NCBI GenBank assembly: GCA_030636245.1
Contig: DAOVXI010000082.1
Span: 1 to 7,640 of the forward strand
Direction of reading: 5' to 3'
From: Deltaproteobacteria bacterium
GTDB taxonomy: Bacteria; Desulfobacterota; GWC2-55-46; DRQE01
DNA length: 7,640 nt
Both the position numbers and the translations under genes were made by a program. How positions within the stretch are numbered: position 1 is the first letter of the stretch; every line of letters begins with the position of its first letter. Under the pieces are notes generated by a model, which did not search any database, was not told the DNA's origin, and was given only the letters and a program-made list of their open reading frames with translations. Of the stretch, positions 1 to 6,320 are shown one piece after another.

Positions 1-566
1 ACCGTTACCTCTGTTTTCTTTAGCTCACGGCTTGGCTGAAATTGCGGTTTACGACGGGTCTGACGTACCTGGTAGCGCTTTCCTCTTCTGAATACCTGGC
101 GAACCTGGAAAGGCTGCTCTTTGGCCTTTTCAGGCGCAAAAACAGTTACCTCTTTTTTGATCTTATCCTTCTTTAACTCGGCTTCTGTTTTCTTCTTAGG
201 CTTCGCGGCCTTCTTGGCCGGAGCTTTTTGGGCCGCTTCTTTCTTCGGCTTCTCTTCCGCCTCGGCTTTCTTGGCCGCGGCCTTCTTGGGCTTTTCCTCC
301 GCCTCGGCTTCAACTTTCTTGGCCGTGATCTTCTTTGCGGCAGCAGCCTTCTTGAGCTTCTCCTCCGCCTCGGCTTTCTTGGCCGTAGTCGCAGCAGCAG
401 CCTTCTTGGGCTTTTCCTCCGCAGTAGCTTCCTCGGCCGCGGCAGTGACCTTCTTTGGCTCTTCTTCCGCCGGGGTCGCTTTCTTTGCCCTGCGCCTTAT
501 GACAGTAGTTTTAATACGTTTCTCTACTATCTCTTCGCTTTTTTCTTTTTTTTCGTTTTCAGTCAT
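1..566 (-). CDS. infB: Translation initiation factor IF-2, N-terminal part (runs off the window)
   Basis: IF-2 is the cytosolic GTPase that brings initiator tRNA to the 30S subunit. Only about 188 N-terminal codons are visible; the G domain lies beyond base 1. The start ATG (564-566) is directly preceded by an in-frame TAA and, 9 bases upstream, by the ribosome site AGGAAAG. The protein opens with MTENEKKEK, then a TTVIRRRAKK motif near residues 20-29 that is characteristic of IF-2 from Desulfobacterota-like bacteria. Next comes a Lys/Ala/Glu-rich region (about residues 30-130) built on a repeated KPKKAAAKKAEAEE-like unit, then a basic Arg/Gln segment, ending in KKTEVT, where relatives enter the IF2_N fold. 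No first IF2_N domain of the VYELAKEL type is visible at the very N-terminus. Last visible gene of the rimP operon, 15 bases after ylxR. Identity rests on synteny plus the IRRRAKK motif, because no catalytic domain is in view. Confidence 0.9.
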   Translation of the reverse strand, partial: MTENEKKEKSEEIVEKRIKTTVIRRRAKKATPAEEEPKKVTAAAEEATAEEKPKKAAAATTAKKAEAEEKLKKAAAAKKITAKKVEAEAEEKPKKAAAKKAEAEEKPKKEAAQKAPAKKAAKPKKKTEAELKKDKIKKEVTVFAPEKAKEQPFQVRQVFRRGKRYQVRQTRRKPQFQPSRELKKTEVT

Positions 567-581
567 TTATTTTTCTTTCCT

Positions 582-848
582 TTAACCGCTACCTAAAATT
601 CTCTTTATCTCAGAAAGTAACCATTCCTTATTGAACTCAACATTGTCTACCTTAAAAGCTCTCTTGAATGCCCCGCGTTTTTTTACTGCTTTCTCAAGGC
701 ACTCGGCTAATGGATGAAGGCTTGCTCCCCTGCCCGCAGGTTGTTCTCTTCCATCGGCTATGATTACACTTGAACCCTTTAGCACCAACCTTAAAAGGTT
801 ACTTCGTTCATCCCTTTTTGAACATCCTATGCAGGTACGTACAGGCAA
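582..848 (-). CDS. ylxR: YlxR/RnpM family RNA-binding protein (DUF448)
   Basis: Small 88-residue protein of the YlxR family, which sits between nusA and infB in most bacteria. The Bacillus/Clostridioides member (RnpM) binds RNase P RNA and modulates its activity; the same role here is inferred. The family signature is intact: RTCIGC (residues 4-9), LLRLV (18-22), GRGASLHPLAEC (39-50) and a basic AFKRAFK stretch (60-66). The start is a TTG at 846-848; no ATG or GTG fits the frame, and MPVRTCIGC matches the usual family N-terminus. No clear Shine-Dalgarno sequence precedes it, so translation probably depends on ribosomes finishing nusA, whose TAA lies only 9 bases upstream and in the same frame. 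The length is normal for the family. Confidence 0.93.
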   Translation of the reverse strand: MPVRTCIGCSKRDERSNLLRLVLKGSSVIIADGREQPAGRGASLHPLAECLEKAVKKRGAFKRAFKVDNVEFNKEWLLSEIKRILGSG

Positions 849-857
849 AACAATACT

Positions 858-2153
858 TTATAAAGCCGCTTTCGCCGCCCCAATAATACTTTCTGCTTTC
901 TTTTTACCTATACCCTCTACCTCTGCCAAAGCATCTATCGTACTATCCGCTAAATCAGCGATGGTTGCAAAACCTGCCGCATTAAGCAACTCTACTGTCT
1001 TCGAGCCCACGCCTTTAAGGCTGCTTATGCCTTCCTTCTTCTCTGCCTTCGCGGCTTCCTTGGCAGCATTGATCTCTCTCTCAAAGGCTTCATCAGGGCT
1101 TAAGGTAGCACTGGCTCTGTCACTTGACTCTGTCTCAGTGTAGATATCTATCTTCCAACCGGTTAGCTTTGCGGCAAGCCTTACGTTCTGCCCTTTTTTT
1201 CCTATGGCAAGCGAGAGCTGGTCATCAGGGACGATAACCTCCATGGAGTGTTCCGCGTCGTCAACTATGACCCTTGAGATCTGTGCCGGCGAGAGCGCGT
1301 TCTTTGCCAAAAGCGCCGGGTCTATTGAATGGTGGACTATATCTATCTTCTCACCCTTTAGCTCCTGCACAACAGCCTGCACCCTTGAGCCTTTTATACC
1401 AACACAAGCACCCACCGGATCAACATCCGGGTTGCTTGATGATACCGCTATCTTTGCCCTATCCCCCGGCTCACGTGCTGCGGCCTGGATCTCTACGATA
1501 CCCTCATAAAGCTCGGGCACCTCCATCTGGAACAACTTGACAAGAAAATCAGGATGCGTCCTTGATATCACGACCTGAGGGCCTTTTGCATCGACCCTGA
1601 CATCCATGACAACTCCACGTATCCTCTCACCCTGGCGATAACCCTCGCGCCTTACCTGTTCTTTTTTGGGAAGTAGCGCCTCTGCTCTTCCGAGGTCGAC
1701 AATAATGTCTCCCCTCTCGAAACGCTGGACAATACCGGTTATTATCTCGCCGATCTTCTCGCTGTACTCTTTAAAGACGATATCACGCTCGGCCTCTCGG
1801 ACCTTTTGGATGATGATCTGCTTGGCTGTCTGTGCGTCGATCCTGCCAAACTCTTTTGAGTCGAGCTTTAGCCCGAGGCTGTCGCCCTCCTGAGCCTCCG
1901 GGTCCAACTCAACCGCCTCCCCCATGGATATCTCAAGATCCGGCTCTGAAACTTCTTCAACGACCGTCTTGAATATGAAAAGCTCTATCTCGCCGGCATC
2001 CTCGTCATAATGCGCCTCGATCTCTTTATTGAGACCAAAACGTTTTTCAGCGGCCTTTATCATAGCCGACTCAAGAGCCTCGATAAGAACTTTCTTGTCT
2101 ATTCCCTTGTCTTTTCCAACCTGTTCAATAATGTTTGTCAGGTTCGCAAGCAT
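858..2153 (-). CDS. nusA: Transcription termination/antitermination factor NusA
   Basis: NusA binds RNA polymerase and nascent RNA and controls pausing, intrinsic termination and antitermination. The 431 residues show the full order: N-terminal RNAP-binding domain (about 1-125, with the conserved KGIDKKVLIEALESAM opening), S1 domain (about 134-200), KH1 with GxxG loop GIKG at 252-255, KH2 with GKKG at 318-321, then a charged linker and a C-terminal helix-hairpin-helix region (about 376-430) with LKGVG and VEGIG hairpins. The C-terminus is shorter than in E. coli NusA, which has two acidic repeats; it resembles forms with one HhH module. The ATG is preceded by a strong AAGGAGG at 7-base spacing that overlaps the rimP stop codon. 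Second gene of the operon, 12 bases after rimP. Confidence 0.98.
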   Translation of the reverse strand: MLANLTNIIEQVGKDKGIDKKVLIEALESAMIKAAEKRFGLNKEIEAHYDEDAGEIELFIFKTVVEEVSEPDLEISMGEAVELDPEAQEGDSLGLKLDSKEFGRIDAQTAKQIIIQKVREAERDIVFKEYSEKIGEIITGIVQRFERGDIIVDLGRAEALLPKKEQVRREGYRQGERIRGVVMDVRVDAKGPQVVISRTHPDFLVKLFQMEVPELYEGIVEIQAAAREPGDRAKIAVSSSNPDVDPVGACVGIKGSRVQAVVQELKGEKIDIVHHSIDPALLAKNALSPAQISRVIVDDAEHSMEVIVPDDQLSLAIGKKGQNVRLAAKLTGWKIDIYTETESSDRASATLSPDEAFEREINAAKEAAKAEKKEGISSLKGVGSKTVELLNAAGFATIADLADSTIDALAEVEGIGKKKAESIIGAAKAAL

Positions 2154-2165
2154 AAGCTTACCTCC

Positions 2166-2630
2166 TTATATTTCAATCTCTAGTCTTGCTTTTTCTATAT
2201 TAGCAAACTCAATTGTCCAGTCAGTGCCTTCACTGTCTGAAACTATAACCTCATCTTCGCTGACTTCTTTTATTACAACCTTAAAGTTTTTCCTGCCATT
2301 GACCGCTTCTTTTGTCTTAAGGTTTATCTTTCTGCCCGCATAGGTCTCAAAGTCTTTTTTCTTCTTGAGCGGCCTGTCAAGCCCCGGTGAAGAGACCTCC
2401 AGCGAGTAGCGCTCGCCTATCAAGTCCTCAACATCAAGCAGCGTCCCAAGCTCTCGGCTTACCTTTGAAAGGTCATCAACATTAACGCCTTCCGGTTTAT
2501 CAATGAAGACCCTCAAGATCTTCCTGCCACTCTCTGTTTTGAACTCAACATCAACAAGCTCAAGCCCAAGTTCATTCAACAAAGGCGTAACAAGCTTGCC
2601 ACACCCTTCCTCTATATTACTAAAACTCAA
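2166..2630 (-). CDS. rimP: Ribosome maturation factor RimP
   Basis: RimP binds the free 30S subunit and is needed for late 16S rRNA/S12 assembly. The 154-residue product shows the family core: LVTPLLNELGLELVDVEF near the start, RVFIDKPEGVNVDDLSKVSREL (about 40-61, quoted here as RVFIDKPEG then DLSKVSREL), and the hallmark LEVSSPGLDRPL that links the N-terminal alpha/beta domain to the C-terminal SH3-like barrel, ending with the usual I.KARLEIE. I chose the TTG at 2628-2630 because GGAGG lies 5 bases before it. A longer reading from the TTG at 2640-2642 would add MEDF but would place the ribosome site inside the gene. First gene of the rimP-nusA-ylxR-infB operon, behind a structured leader. 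Confidence 0.95.
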   Translation of the reverse strand: MSFSNIEEGCGKLVTPLLNELGLELVDVEFKTESGRKILRVFIDKPEGVNVDDLSKVSRELGTLLDVEDLIGERYSLEVSSPGLDRPLKKKKDFETYAGRKINLKTKEAVNGRKNFKVVIKEVSEDEVIVSDSEGTDWTIEFANIEKARLEIEI

Positions 2631-2635
2631 GAAAT

Positions 2636-2640
2636 CCTCC
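2636..2640 (-). promoter_or_regulatory. Ribosome binding site that sets the rimP start
   Basis: On the minus strand GGAGG is followed by ATTTC and then TTG, a 5-base spacing. This favours the TTG at 2628-2630 over the upstream in-frame TTG at 2640-2642, whose own G forms part of the GGAGG. Confidence 0.8.
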
Positions 2641-2664
2641 AAAAAAACAATAACTTACAATGTT

Positions 2665-2688
2665 AAAAAAGGACGATCAACGTCCTTT
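2665..2688 (-). terminator. Rho-independent terminator / attenuator in the rimP leader
   Basis: The minus strand reads AAAGGACG-TTGAT-CGTCCTTT, a perfect 8-bp hairpin with a 5-base loop, followed by further T residues and then AACA. It lies about 35 bases upstream of the rimP start and is separate from the terminator that closes capA. A terminator inside the leader of the operon that encodes NusA fits transcription attenuation. It might instead be a second, back-up terminator for capA if the operon promoter lies downstream of it, but I see no convincing promoter there. Confidence 0.75.
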
Positions 2689-2698
2689 AGGTGCATAT

Positions 2699-2739
2699 CT
2701 CATAAGATAACAGGAGCTGGACTCAGGCCCCTTTATGAG
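2699..2739 (-). ncRNA. Compound stem-loop in the rimP operon leader (candidate cis-regulatory RNA)
   Basis: Read on the minus strand, CTCATAA (2739-2733) pairs with TTATGAG (2705-2699) in a 7-bp outer stem. Inside it GGGGC (2731-2727) pairs with GCTCC (2717-2713), with one G-U, around a 9-base loop CTGAGTCCA. The element lies just before the leader terminator. GTCC in its loop is complementary to GGAC (2685-2682) in the terminator's 5' arm, so the two could compete. The pairing is seen; the regulatory role is inferred. A rimP leader with a terminator is known in Gammaproteobacteria, but I cannot tell whether this one is homologous. It is not a tRNA, and it matches no riboswitch that I recognise. 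Confidence 0.4.
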
Positions 2740-2744
2740 GTAAT

Positions 2745-2770
2745 AAAAAAAGTGGGCGTAAAGCCCACTT
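2745..2770 (-). terminator. Rho-independent terminator of the capA-like gene
   Basis: Two bases after the capA stop, the minus strand reads AAGTGGGC-TTTAC-GCCCACTT, an 8-bp hairpin with a 5-base loop, followed directly by a T run (TTTTT, then ATTA). It separates the capA-like gene from the rimP operon. Confidence 0.9.
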
Positions 2771-2772
2771 CG

Positions 2773-4053
2773 TTAATTATATAAATTACCACACAGCCTG
2801 GCGTAATGCAAGAGAAAATTGGGGTTCTTTATAGGCTTAGGACAGTCAATGCACAGCGGCAATACCTTGGAATACTTGGCATCTTTTGGATCCAGGAGCA
2901 AAATATCACCCTCGCCCGAACCTTCTTTCCGAGCGTCCTTTTCATCAGGCTTTGAAGTATTTCCAGCCACCTTATCTTTCCCGTCTTTTTTCTTGGCTCG
3001 TTTCTTCTTTTTATCAGCCTTTTTCAGCTCTTCATAGGTCATGAGCCTCTTTCCCGTAAGCTCCTTCAATAAAGACTCAGCAGCCTCACCCTCAATGGGA
3101 CTGGGGCCGTAACGCACCACCCTGTTCTCAACATCCAGCGGCAATAATTCCGTTGTGTGAAAAGAGTAGCTGCCATCATCACCCCTAAGCAAAGTTACCT
3201 TTGCCACCATCCCCTCAACACTTCCTCTACTGAGAGTACCGAAGACAAGGTTCCCAAGGCTATAAAGTATAATACCTCCCTTATAGCTCTCGACCCCCTG
3301 AAGCACATGCGGATGATGTCCGACAACGATCTGAGCTCCCGAATCTATGGCCGCCTTGGCCAGCTCTTTCTGATAGCTTCTAGGGGTCTTCATAAACTCA
3401 CTGCCCCAATGGAACGCAACAACGACTATATCCGCATTCTCTCTTGCCAACTCAACATCCTTCTTCACATAGGACATATAGCCCGGAGCTGTCCCCGCCC
3501 GTTTTCTCTTTGCATAGAACTCTAAAGGATATGTTTTTGAGTATGACAGAAGCGCAACCTTTACTCCTCCGGAGATCGTAACAACGGCAGGGGTCCGTGC
3601 TTCACTAAGATCCACGCCTGCCCCTGAGTATTCAATGCAAGCCTTATCCAAAACCTCAAGCGTATCCTCAAGCCCGACCTTACCGTAATCCATCATATGG
3701 TTGTTTGCCAGACTCACCGCATCAATACCTATCCCGGTAAGAGAACCCACCATGTAATCAGGAGCCTTCATTATGTAGAGCTTTTCCATGAACTTCTCTT
3801 TATGGTCCGTGAAAGGAACCTCCAGGTTTAAGATAGAGACATCCGACTCCTTAAAGAGCTTCTCCATGCTCTTGAAGTAATAATCCTTCTTGTTCTTTTT
3901 TAAATACTTTAGAACACCCCCTCCGAGATAAACATCACCACCCAAAGCGACAGTTACGGTACAAGGCTTTTGCGCCCCCCATACCGGAGACGCAGTTACG
4001 GATACAACAACCATCACCGTAAAAAGATATTTAAGTACTATTCTATTAAGCAT
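2773..4053 (-). CDS. CapA family exported protein (PGA_cap metallophosphatase fold)
   Basis: Member of the CapA/PgsA family (PF09587, calcineurin-like fold), named for poly-gamma-glutamate capsule proteins but widespread and mostly uncharacterised. No capB/capC homologue is present here, so a capsule role is not supported. From ATG 4051-4053 the product has 426 residues: a signal peptide or N-terminal anchor (about 1-26, hydrophobic core YLFTVMVVVSVTA), then family motifs GGDVYLGG (38-45), NLEVPFTD (76-83), SLANNHMMDYG (114-124), FHWGSE (214-219), GHHPHVLQGVE (245-255) and YSLGNLVFG (264-272), which hold the presumed metal-binding Asp, Asn and His residues. A Lys-rich linker (about 345-375) leads to a C-terminal tail with CIDC (401-404) and another Cys at 421. 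An in-frame TTG at 4125 would put about 24 residues before the signal peptide. A TTG at 4057-4059, 11 bases after AAAGGA, is a possible alternative start. Divergent from the YkgJ-like gene. Confidence 0.9.
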   Translation of the reverse strand: MLNRIVLKYLFTVMVVVSVTASPVWGAQKPCTVTVALGGDVYLGGGVLKYLKKNKKDYYFKSMEKLFKESDVSILNLEVPFTDHKEKFMEKLYIMKAPDYMVGSLTGIGIDAVSLANNHMMDYGKVGLEDTLEVLDKACIEYSGAGVDLSEARTPAVVTISGGVKVALLSYSKTYPLEFYAKRKRAGTAPGYMSYVKKDVELARENADIVVVAFHWGSEFMKTPRSYQKELAKAAIDSGAQIVVGHHPHVLQGVESYKGGIILYSLGNLVFGTLSRGSVEGMVAKVTLLRGDDGSYSFHTTELLPLDVENRVVRYGPSPIEGEAAESLLKELTGKRLMTYEELKKADKKKKRAKKKDGKDKVAGNTSKPDEKDARKEGSGEGDILLLDPKDAKYSKVLPLCIDCPKPIKNPNFLLHYARLCGNLYN

Positions 4054-4060
4054 TTTCAAC

Positions 4061-4089
4061 TTGTATAAGATCCTTTGCTTTGATATACT
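4061..4089 (+). promoter_or_regulatory. Candidate sigma70-type promoter for the YkgJ-like gene
   Basis: TTGTAT (4061-4066) and TATACT (4084-4089) are separated by 17 bases. The -10 box matches the consensus at five of six positions; the -35 box matches only in its TTG. Transcription would start near 4096, giving a leader of about 70 bases. The site overlaps the 5' end of the divergent capA-like gene, whose own promoter I could not place with confidence. Confidence 0.45.
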
Positions 4090-4163
4090 TTTTTCAATTT
4101 TAGTAAACATTCGACAAAAGAGCAAGTACTACCAAAACCAATCAAACGGAGGGTACACCTGCC

Positions 4164-4919
4164 ATGAGCATTAACATCCCAAAGAACACCAAAAACATCA
4201 AGAAGATAAAGATCAAAAAGATCAACCTGGACATCGTCCGCCAGAAAGGACTTTTTGACGAAGGCTGCTATGAGAGCGCGTGTAACGACATCTGCTGCGA
4301 GTATGGCTGTGATGTTGACCTTGCAAGCCTCAAGCTTATATACAAACACAGAAAACAAATAGAGCCGCTCATAAAGGCCAAGATAGAGGACTGTTTTCAG
4401 TCAGGGCTGAAGGCCGATGATGATTATATCGGAGGCGGCTGGAGAGAGACCGAGGTAAGGGAGAAGGATCAAAGGTGTATGTTCCACCTCCACAAAGAAA
4501 GCGGCTGTTCCCTTTTCTACCTTGTTGGAAAAAAAGGACTTCCAGAACAGCTCATACCAACGATATGCAAAACCTACCCCATAACATGGAACAGGGGCGA
4601 CCTCTTCGTTGACAGACCTCTTAGACAAATTTGTAAGTGCCGCGAGATCATACCCAAGGACAGATGGATACCTTCTCTATATGAAACTCAGAAAAAATAT
4701 CTAAAGAGAGTATTCGATATACCGGCAAAAGAGATCGAGAAGGTCGAAAAGGCGCTTAAAAAAGAGAAGGCTCTGGCTGCGCCGAGAATAAAAGCAGTAA
4801 AGGAAAAGATGAAGAAAGCGGCCGCAAGAGCAGCTGTAGCGACGGCAAAGAAAAAAGCCACTCCAAGCAGGCCAAAGAAGAAAAGCGCGAGCAAGGCCAA
4901 AGCACGTAAAAGAGCCTGA
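4164..4919 (+). CDS. YkgJ-like cysteine-cluster protein with histone-H1-like basic tail
   Basis: The first 185 residues resemble the YkgJ/CxxCxxCC family (PF03692), thought to bind zinc or iron; the biochemical role is unknown. There are eleven cysteines: a cluster at 35, 40, 44, 45 and 49 (pattern C-x4-C-x3-CC-x3-C), then 77, 105, 115, 135, 157 and 159 (CKC). Family-like segments are CMFHLHKESGCSLF (105-118), GLPEQLIPTICKTYPI (125-140) and the late CKC. From about residue 188 the protein becomes a charged helix (EIEKVEKALKKEKAL) and then a Lys/Ala/Arg tail (about 205-251, for example KKKSASKAKARKRA), like histone H1 or AlgP tails and probably nucleic-acid binding or unstructured. No signal peptide is visible, so it is likely cytosolic. 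GGAGG lies at 4148-4152, 11 bases before the ATG. It is the only plus-strand gene here and forms a single-gene unit ending at a terminator. Confidence 0.85.
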   Translation: MSINIPKNTKNIKKIKIKKINLDIVRQKGLFDEGCYESACNDICCEYGCDVDLASLKLIYKHRKQIEPLIKAKIEDCFQSGLKADDDYIGGGWRETEVREKDQRCMFHLHKESGCSLFYLVGKKGLPEQLIPTICKTYPITWNRGDLFVDRPLRQICKCREIIPKDRWIPSLYETQKKYLKRVFDIPAKEIEKVEKALKKEKALAAPRIKAVKEKMKKAAARAAVATAKKKATPSRPKKKSASKAKARKRA

Positions 4920-4943
4920 GCTTAAGCGAAAGATATAAACAAA

Positions 4944-4973
4944 AAAAGGCCCCGCTATCTAGCGGGGCCTTTT
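4944..4973. terminator. Bidirectional Rho-independent terminator between convergent genes
   Basis: AAAAGGCCCCGCT and AGCGGGGCCTTTT form a GC-rich stem around ATCT. T runs lie on both strands: TTTTAATTTTA for the plus-strand YkgJ-like gene (stop at 4917-4919) and a seven-T run on the minus strand for the cyclophilin gene (stop at 5003-5005). It serves both convergent transcripts. Confidence 0.93.
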
Positions 4974-5002
4974 AATTTTATCTACTATAAATAAAAGCCT
5001 TT

Positions 5003-5485
5003 CTACTCAACTACCTTGACCTTCATCTCTACTCTCTCATCAGGAAGATCATTGGGATTTCTCGGCAGGCTAACGATCTTATCCACTACATCCATGCCGC
5101 TTTCTACCTCACCAAAAACAGTATACTGACCATCAAGAAAGTTCGAGTCCTTAACAACAATAAAAAACTGGGAGCCTGCGCTGTTCGGGTCCATAGCTCT
5201 TGCCATGGAGATTATTCCGCGAGTATGAGGTGTATCACTGAACTCAGCGTTTATCGTGTACCCGGGGCCTCCCATGCCGTATGTGGCCTTGTCGTCTCCT
5301 TTTGTATTGGAGTCGCCGCCTTGTATCATGAAACCTGGGATAACTCTGTGAAATATAGTACCGTCATAGTAACCTTCTGTCGCTAGCTTCACAAAATTGT
5401 CGACATGGCCGGGGTCCTTATCGGAAAAAAGTTTTATTTCGATATTACCGAGGTTTGTCTCAATCACTGCCTTCTTCTCGCTCAT
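5003..5485 (-). CDS. Cytosolic cyclophilin-type peptidyl-prolyl cis-trans isomerase
   Basis: Single-domain cyclophilin of 160 residues, without signal peptide, that should catalyse proline isomerisation in the cytosol. Signature segments are FHRVIPGFMIQGGD (45-58), GYTINAEF (75-82) and NSAGSQFFIV (101-110). Using human CypA numbering, the catalytic Arg55 (here R47), Phe60 (F52), Gln111 (Q106) and Phe113 (F108) are kept. The cyclosporin-contact Trp121 is Phe (F116), as is common in bacteria, and His126 is replaced by Tyr (Y121 in GQYTVFG). The ATG has AGGGGAG about 9 bases upstream. It follows the lipoprotein cyclophilin by 54 bases without a visible terminator, so the two are probably co-transcribed. 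At about 80% identity over the shared domain, the pair looks like a tandem duplication. Confidence 0.95.
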   Translation of the reverse strand: MSEKKAVIETNLGNIEIKLFSDKDPGHVDNFVKLATEGYYDGTIFHRVIPGFMIQGGDSNTKGDDKATYGMGGPGYTINAEFSDTPHTRGIISMARAMDPNSAGSQFFIVVKDSNFLDGQYTVFGEVESGMDVVDKIVSLPRNPNDLPDERVEMKVKVVE

Positions 5486-5539
5486 CTTTTGCTCTCCCCT
5501 TTCGGCTTAAGTCGAATTCAACTCAAAGCCTATATGATT

Positions 5540-6313
5540 TTAATTTACGGTTATGATCTTTACCTTCATCTCTACCCTCTCGTTGGGAAGGTCCCTGCTA
5601 TTTCTGTGTAGGTTCACTATCTTATCAACCACATCCATGCCGCTTACGACCTCGCCAAAGACCGTGTACTTATAATCCAAAGAATTCGAATCTTTAACAA
5701 CGATAAAGAACTGGGAGCCTGCGCTGTTTACCGAGCGGCTTCTTGCCATCGATAGTATGCCCCTCTTATGCGGAATGTCGTTGAACTCTGCGTTTATCGT
5801 GTAGCCGGGACCGCCTCTACCATAGGTGTTAACGTCATCACCCTTTGTGTTGGAGTCACCGCCCTGTATCATGAAGTTAGGGATCACTCTATGGAATATC
5901 GTTCCGTCATAATACCCCTCTGTGGCCAACTTTATGAAGTTCTTTACATGACCCGGAGCCTTATCGGGAAAGAACTTTAACTCTATGTTGCCGTACTTTG
6001 TCTCTATGACTGCCCTTACTTTCGTAAGATCCATCTCATCCTTCTTTGCTACTTCATCATCCGTGCCGGCTTCAGTTGTCTTCTCTGCCGCACTCTCTGA
6101 AACTACGGGATCAGTAGCTGTCTTCTCTGTATCCGTACTGCTATCGCTTTTTTCGGTCTTCGCTGCGGCGGGCTCAGCCACCTTACTCTTCTCAGTTACC
6201 GCTACCGGTGAAGTCTTGGTGGCACCCTTCTCCGTCTCCGAACAAGAAATAATCGAGGTAGATAAAAATATCATTAAAGAAAAAAATGTAAGACCGATCA
6301 ATAACTTTTTCAC
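5540..6313 (-). CDS. Lipoprotein cyclophilin-type peptidyl-prolyl cis-trans isomerase
   Basis: The GTG at 6311-6313 is the start: AGGAGG lies 7 bases upstream, and the product then begins MKKLLIG, a proper lipoprotein signal. Residues 1-23 are the signal peptide, with lipobox IISC and Cys24 as the lipidation site. Ser at +2 suggests outer-membrane sorting in a diderm. Residues 25-95 are a Thr/Ser/Glu/Ala/Lys-rich spacer, probably unstructured. Residues 99-254 are the cyclophilin domain, with FHRVIPNFMIQGGD (140-153) and NSAGSQFFIV (196-205). Catalytic Arg (R142), Phe (F147), Gln (Q201) and Phe (F203) are present; the CypA Trp121 position is Ser (S211) and the His126 position is Tyr (Y216). 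It would act as a tethered periplasmic folding factor. An upstream in-frame GTG at 6365-6367 would lie before a terminator and spoil the signal peptide. Confidence 0.94.
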   Translation of the reverse strand: MKKLLIGLTFFSLMIFLSTSIISCSETEKGATKTSPVAVTEKSKVAEPAAAKTEKSDSSTDTEKTATDPVVSESAAEKTTEAGTDDEVAKKDEMDLTKVRAVIETKYGNIELKFFPDKAPGHVKNFIKLATEGYYDGTIFHRVIPNFMIQGGDSNTKGDDVNTYGRGGPGYTINAEFNDIPHKRGILSMARSRSVNSAGSQFFIVVKDSNSLDYKYTVFGEVVSGMDVVDKIVNLHRNSRDLPNERVEMKVKIITVN

Positions 6314-6320
6314 AATACAA

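Noticed and set aside
200..450. CRISPR-like or satellite repeat in the left end
   Set aside because: The periodicity follows codons of the IF-2 repeat region (KPKKAAAKKAEAEE-like). There are no unique spacers of constant length.
121..596. Two long open frames on the plus strand rich in Phe, Ala, Ser and Leu
   Set aside because: They are antisense to the Lys/Ala/Glu repeats of infB, which read as Phe/Ala/Ser/Leu on the other strand. They have no convincing ribosome site or domain.
2643..2745. A tRNA upstream of rimP, as with metY in E. coli
   Set aside because: No acceptor/T-arm pattern, no GTTCRANYC box and no CCA end could be found on either strand.
4054..4125. Longer N-terminus for the CapA-like protein from the TTG at 4125
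   Set aside because: It would place about 24 polar residues before a clear signal peptide and has no ribosome site. The region is better explained as upstream regulatory DNA.
4056..4358. Minus-strand open frame overlapping the start of the YkgJ-like gene
   Set aside because: It is antisense to a well-supported cysteine-cluster gene and shows no recognisable family or ribosome site.
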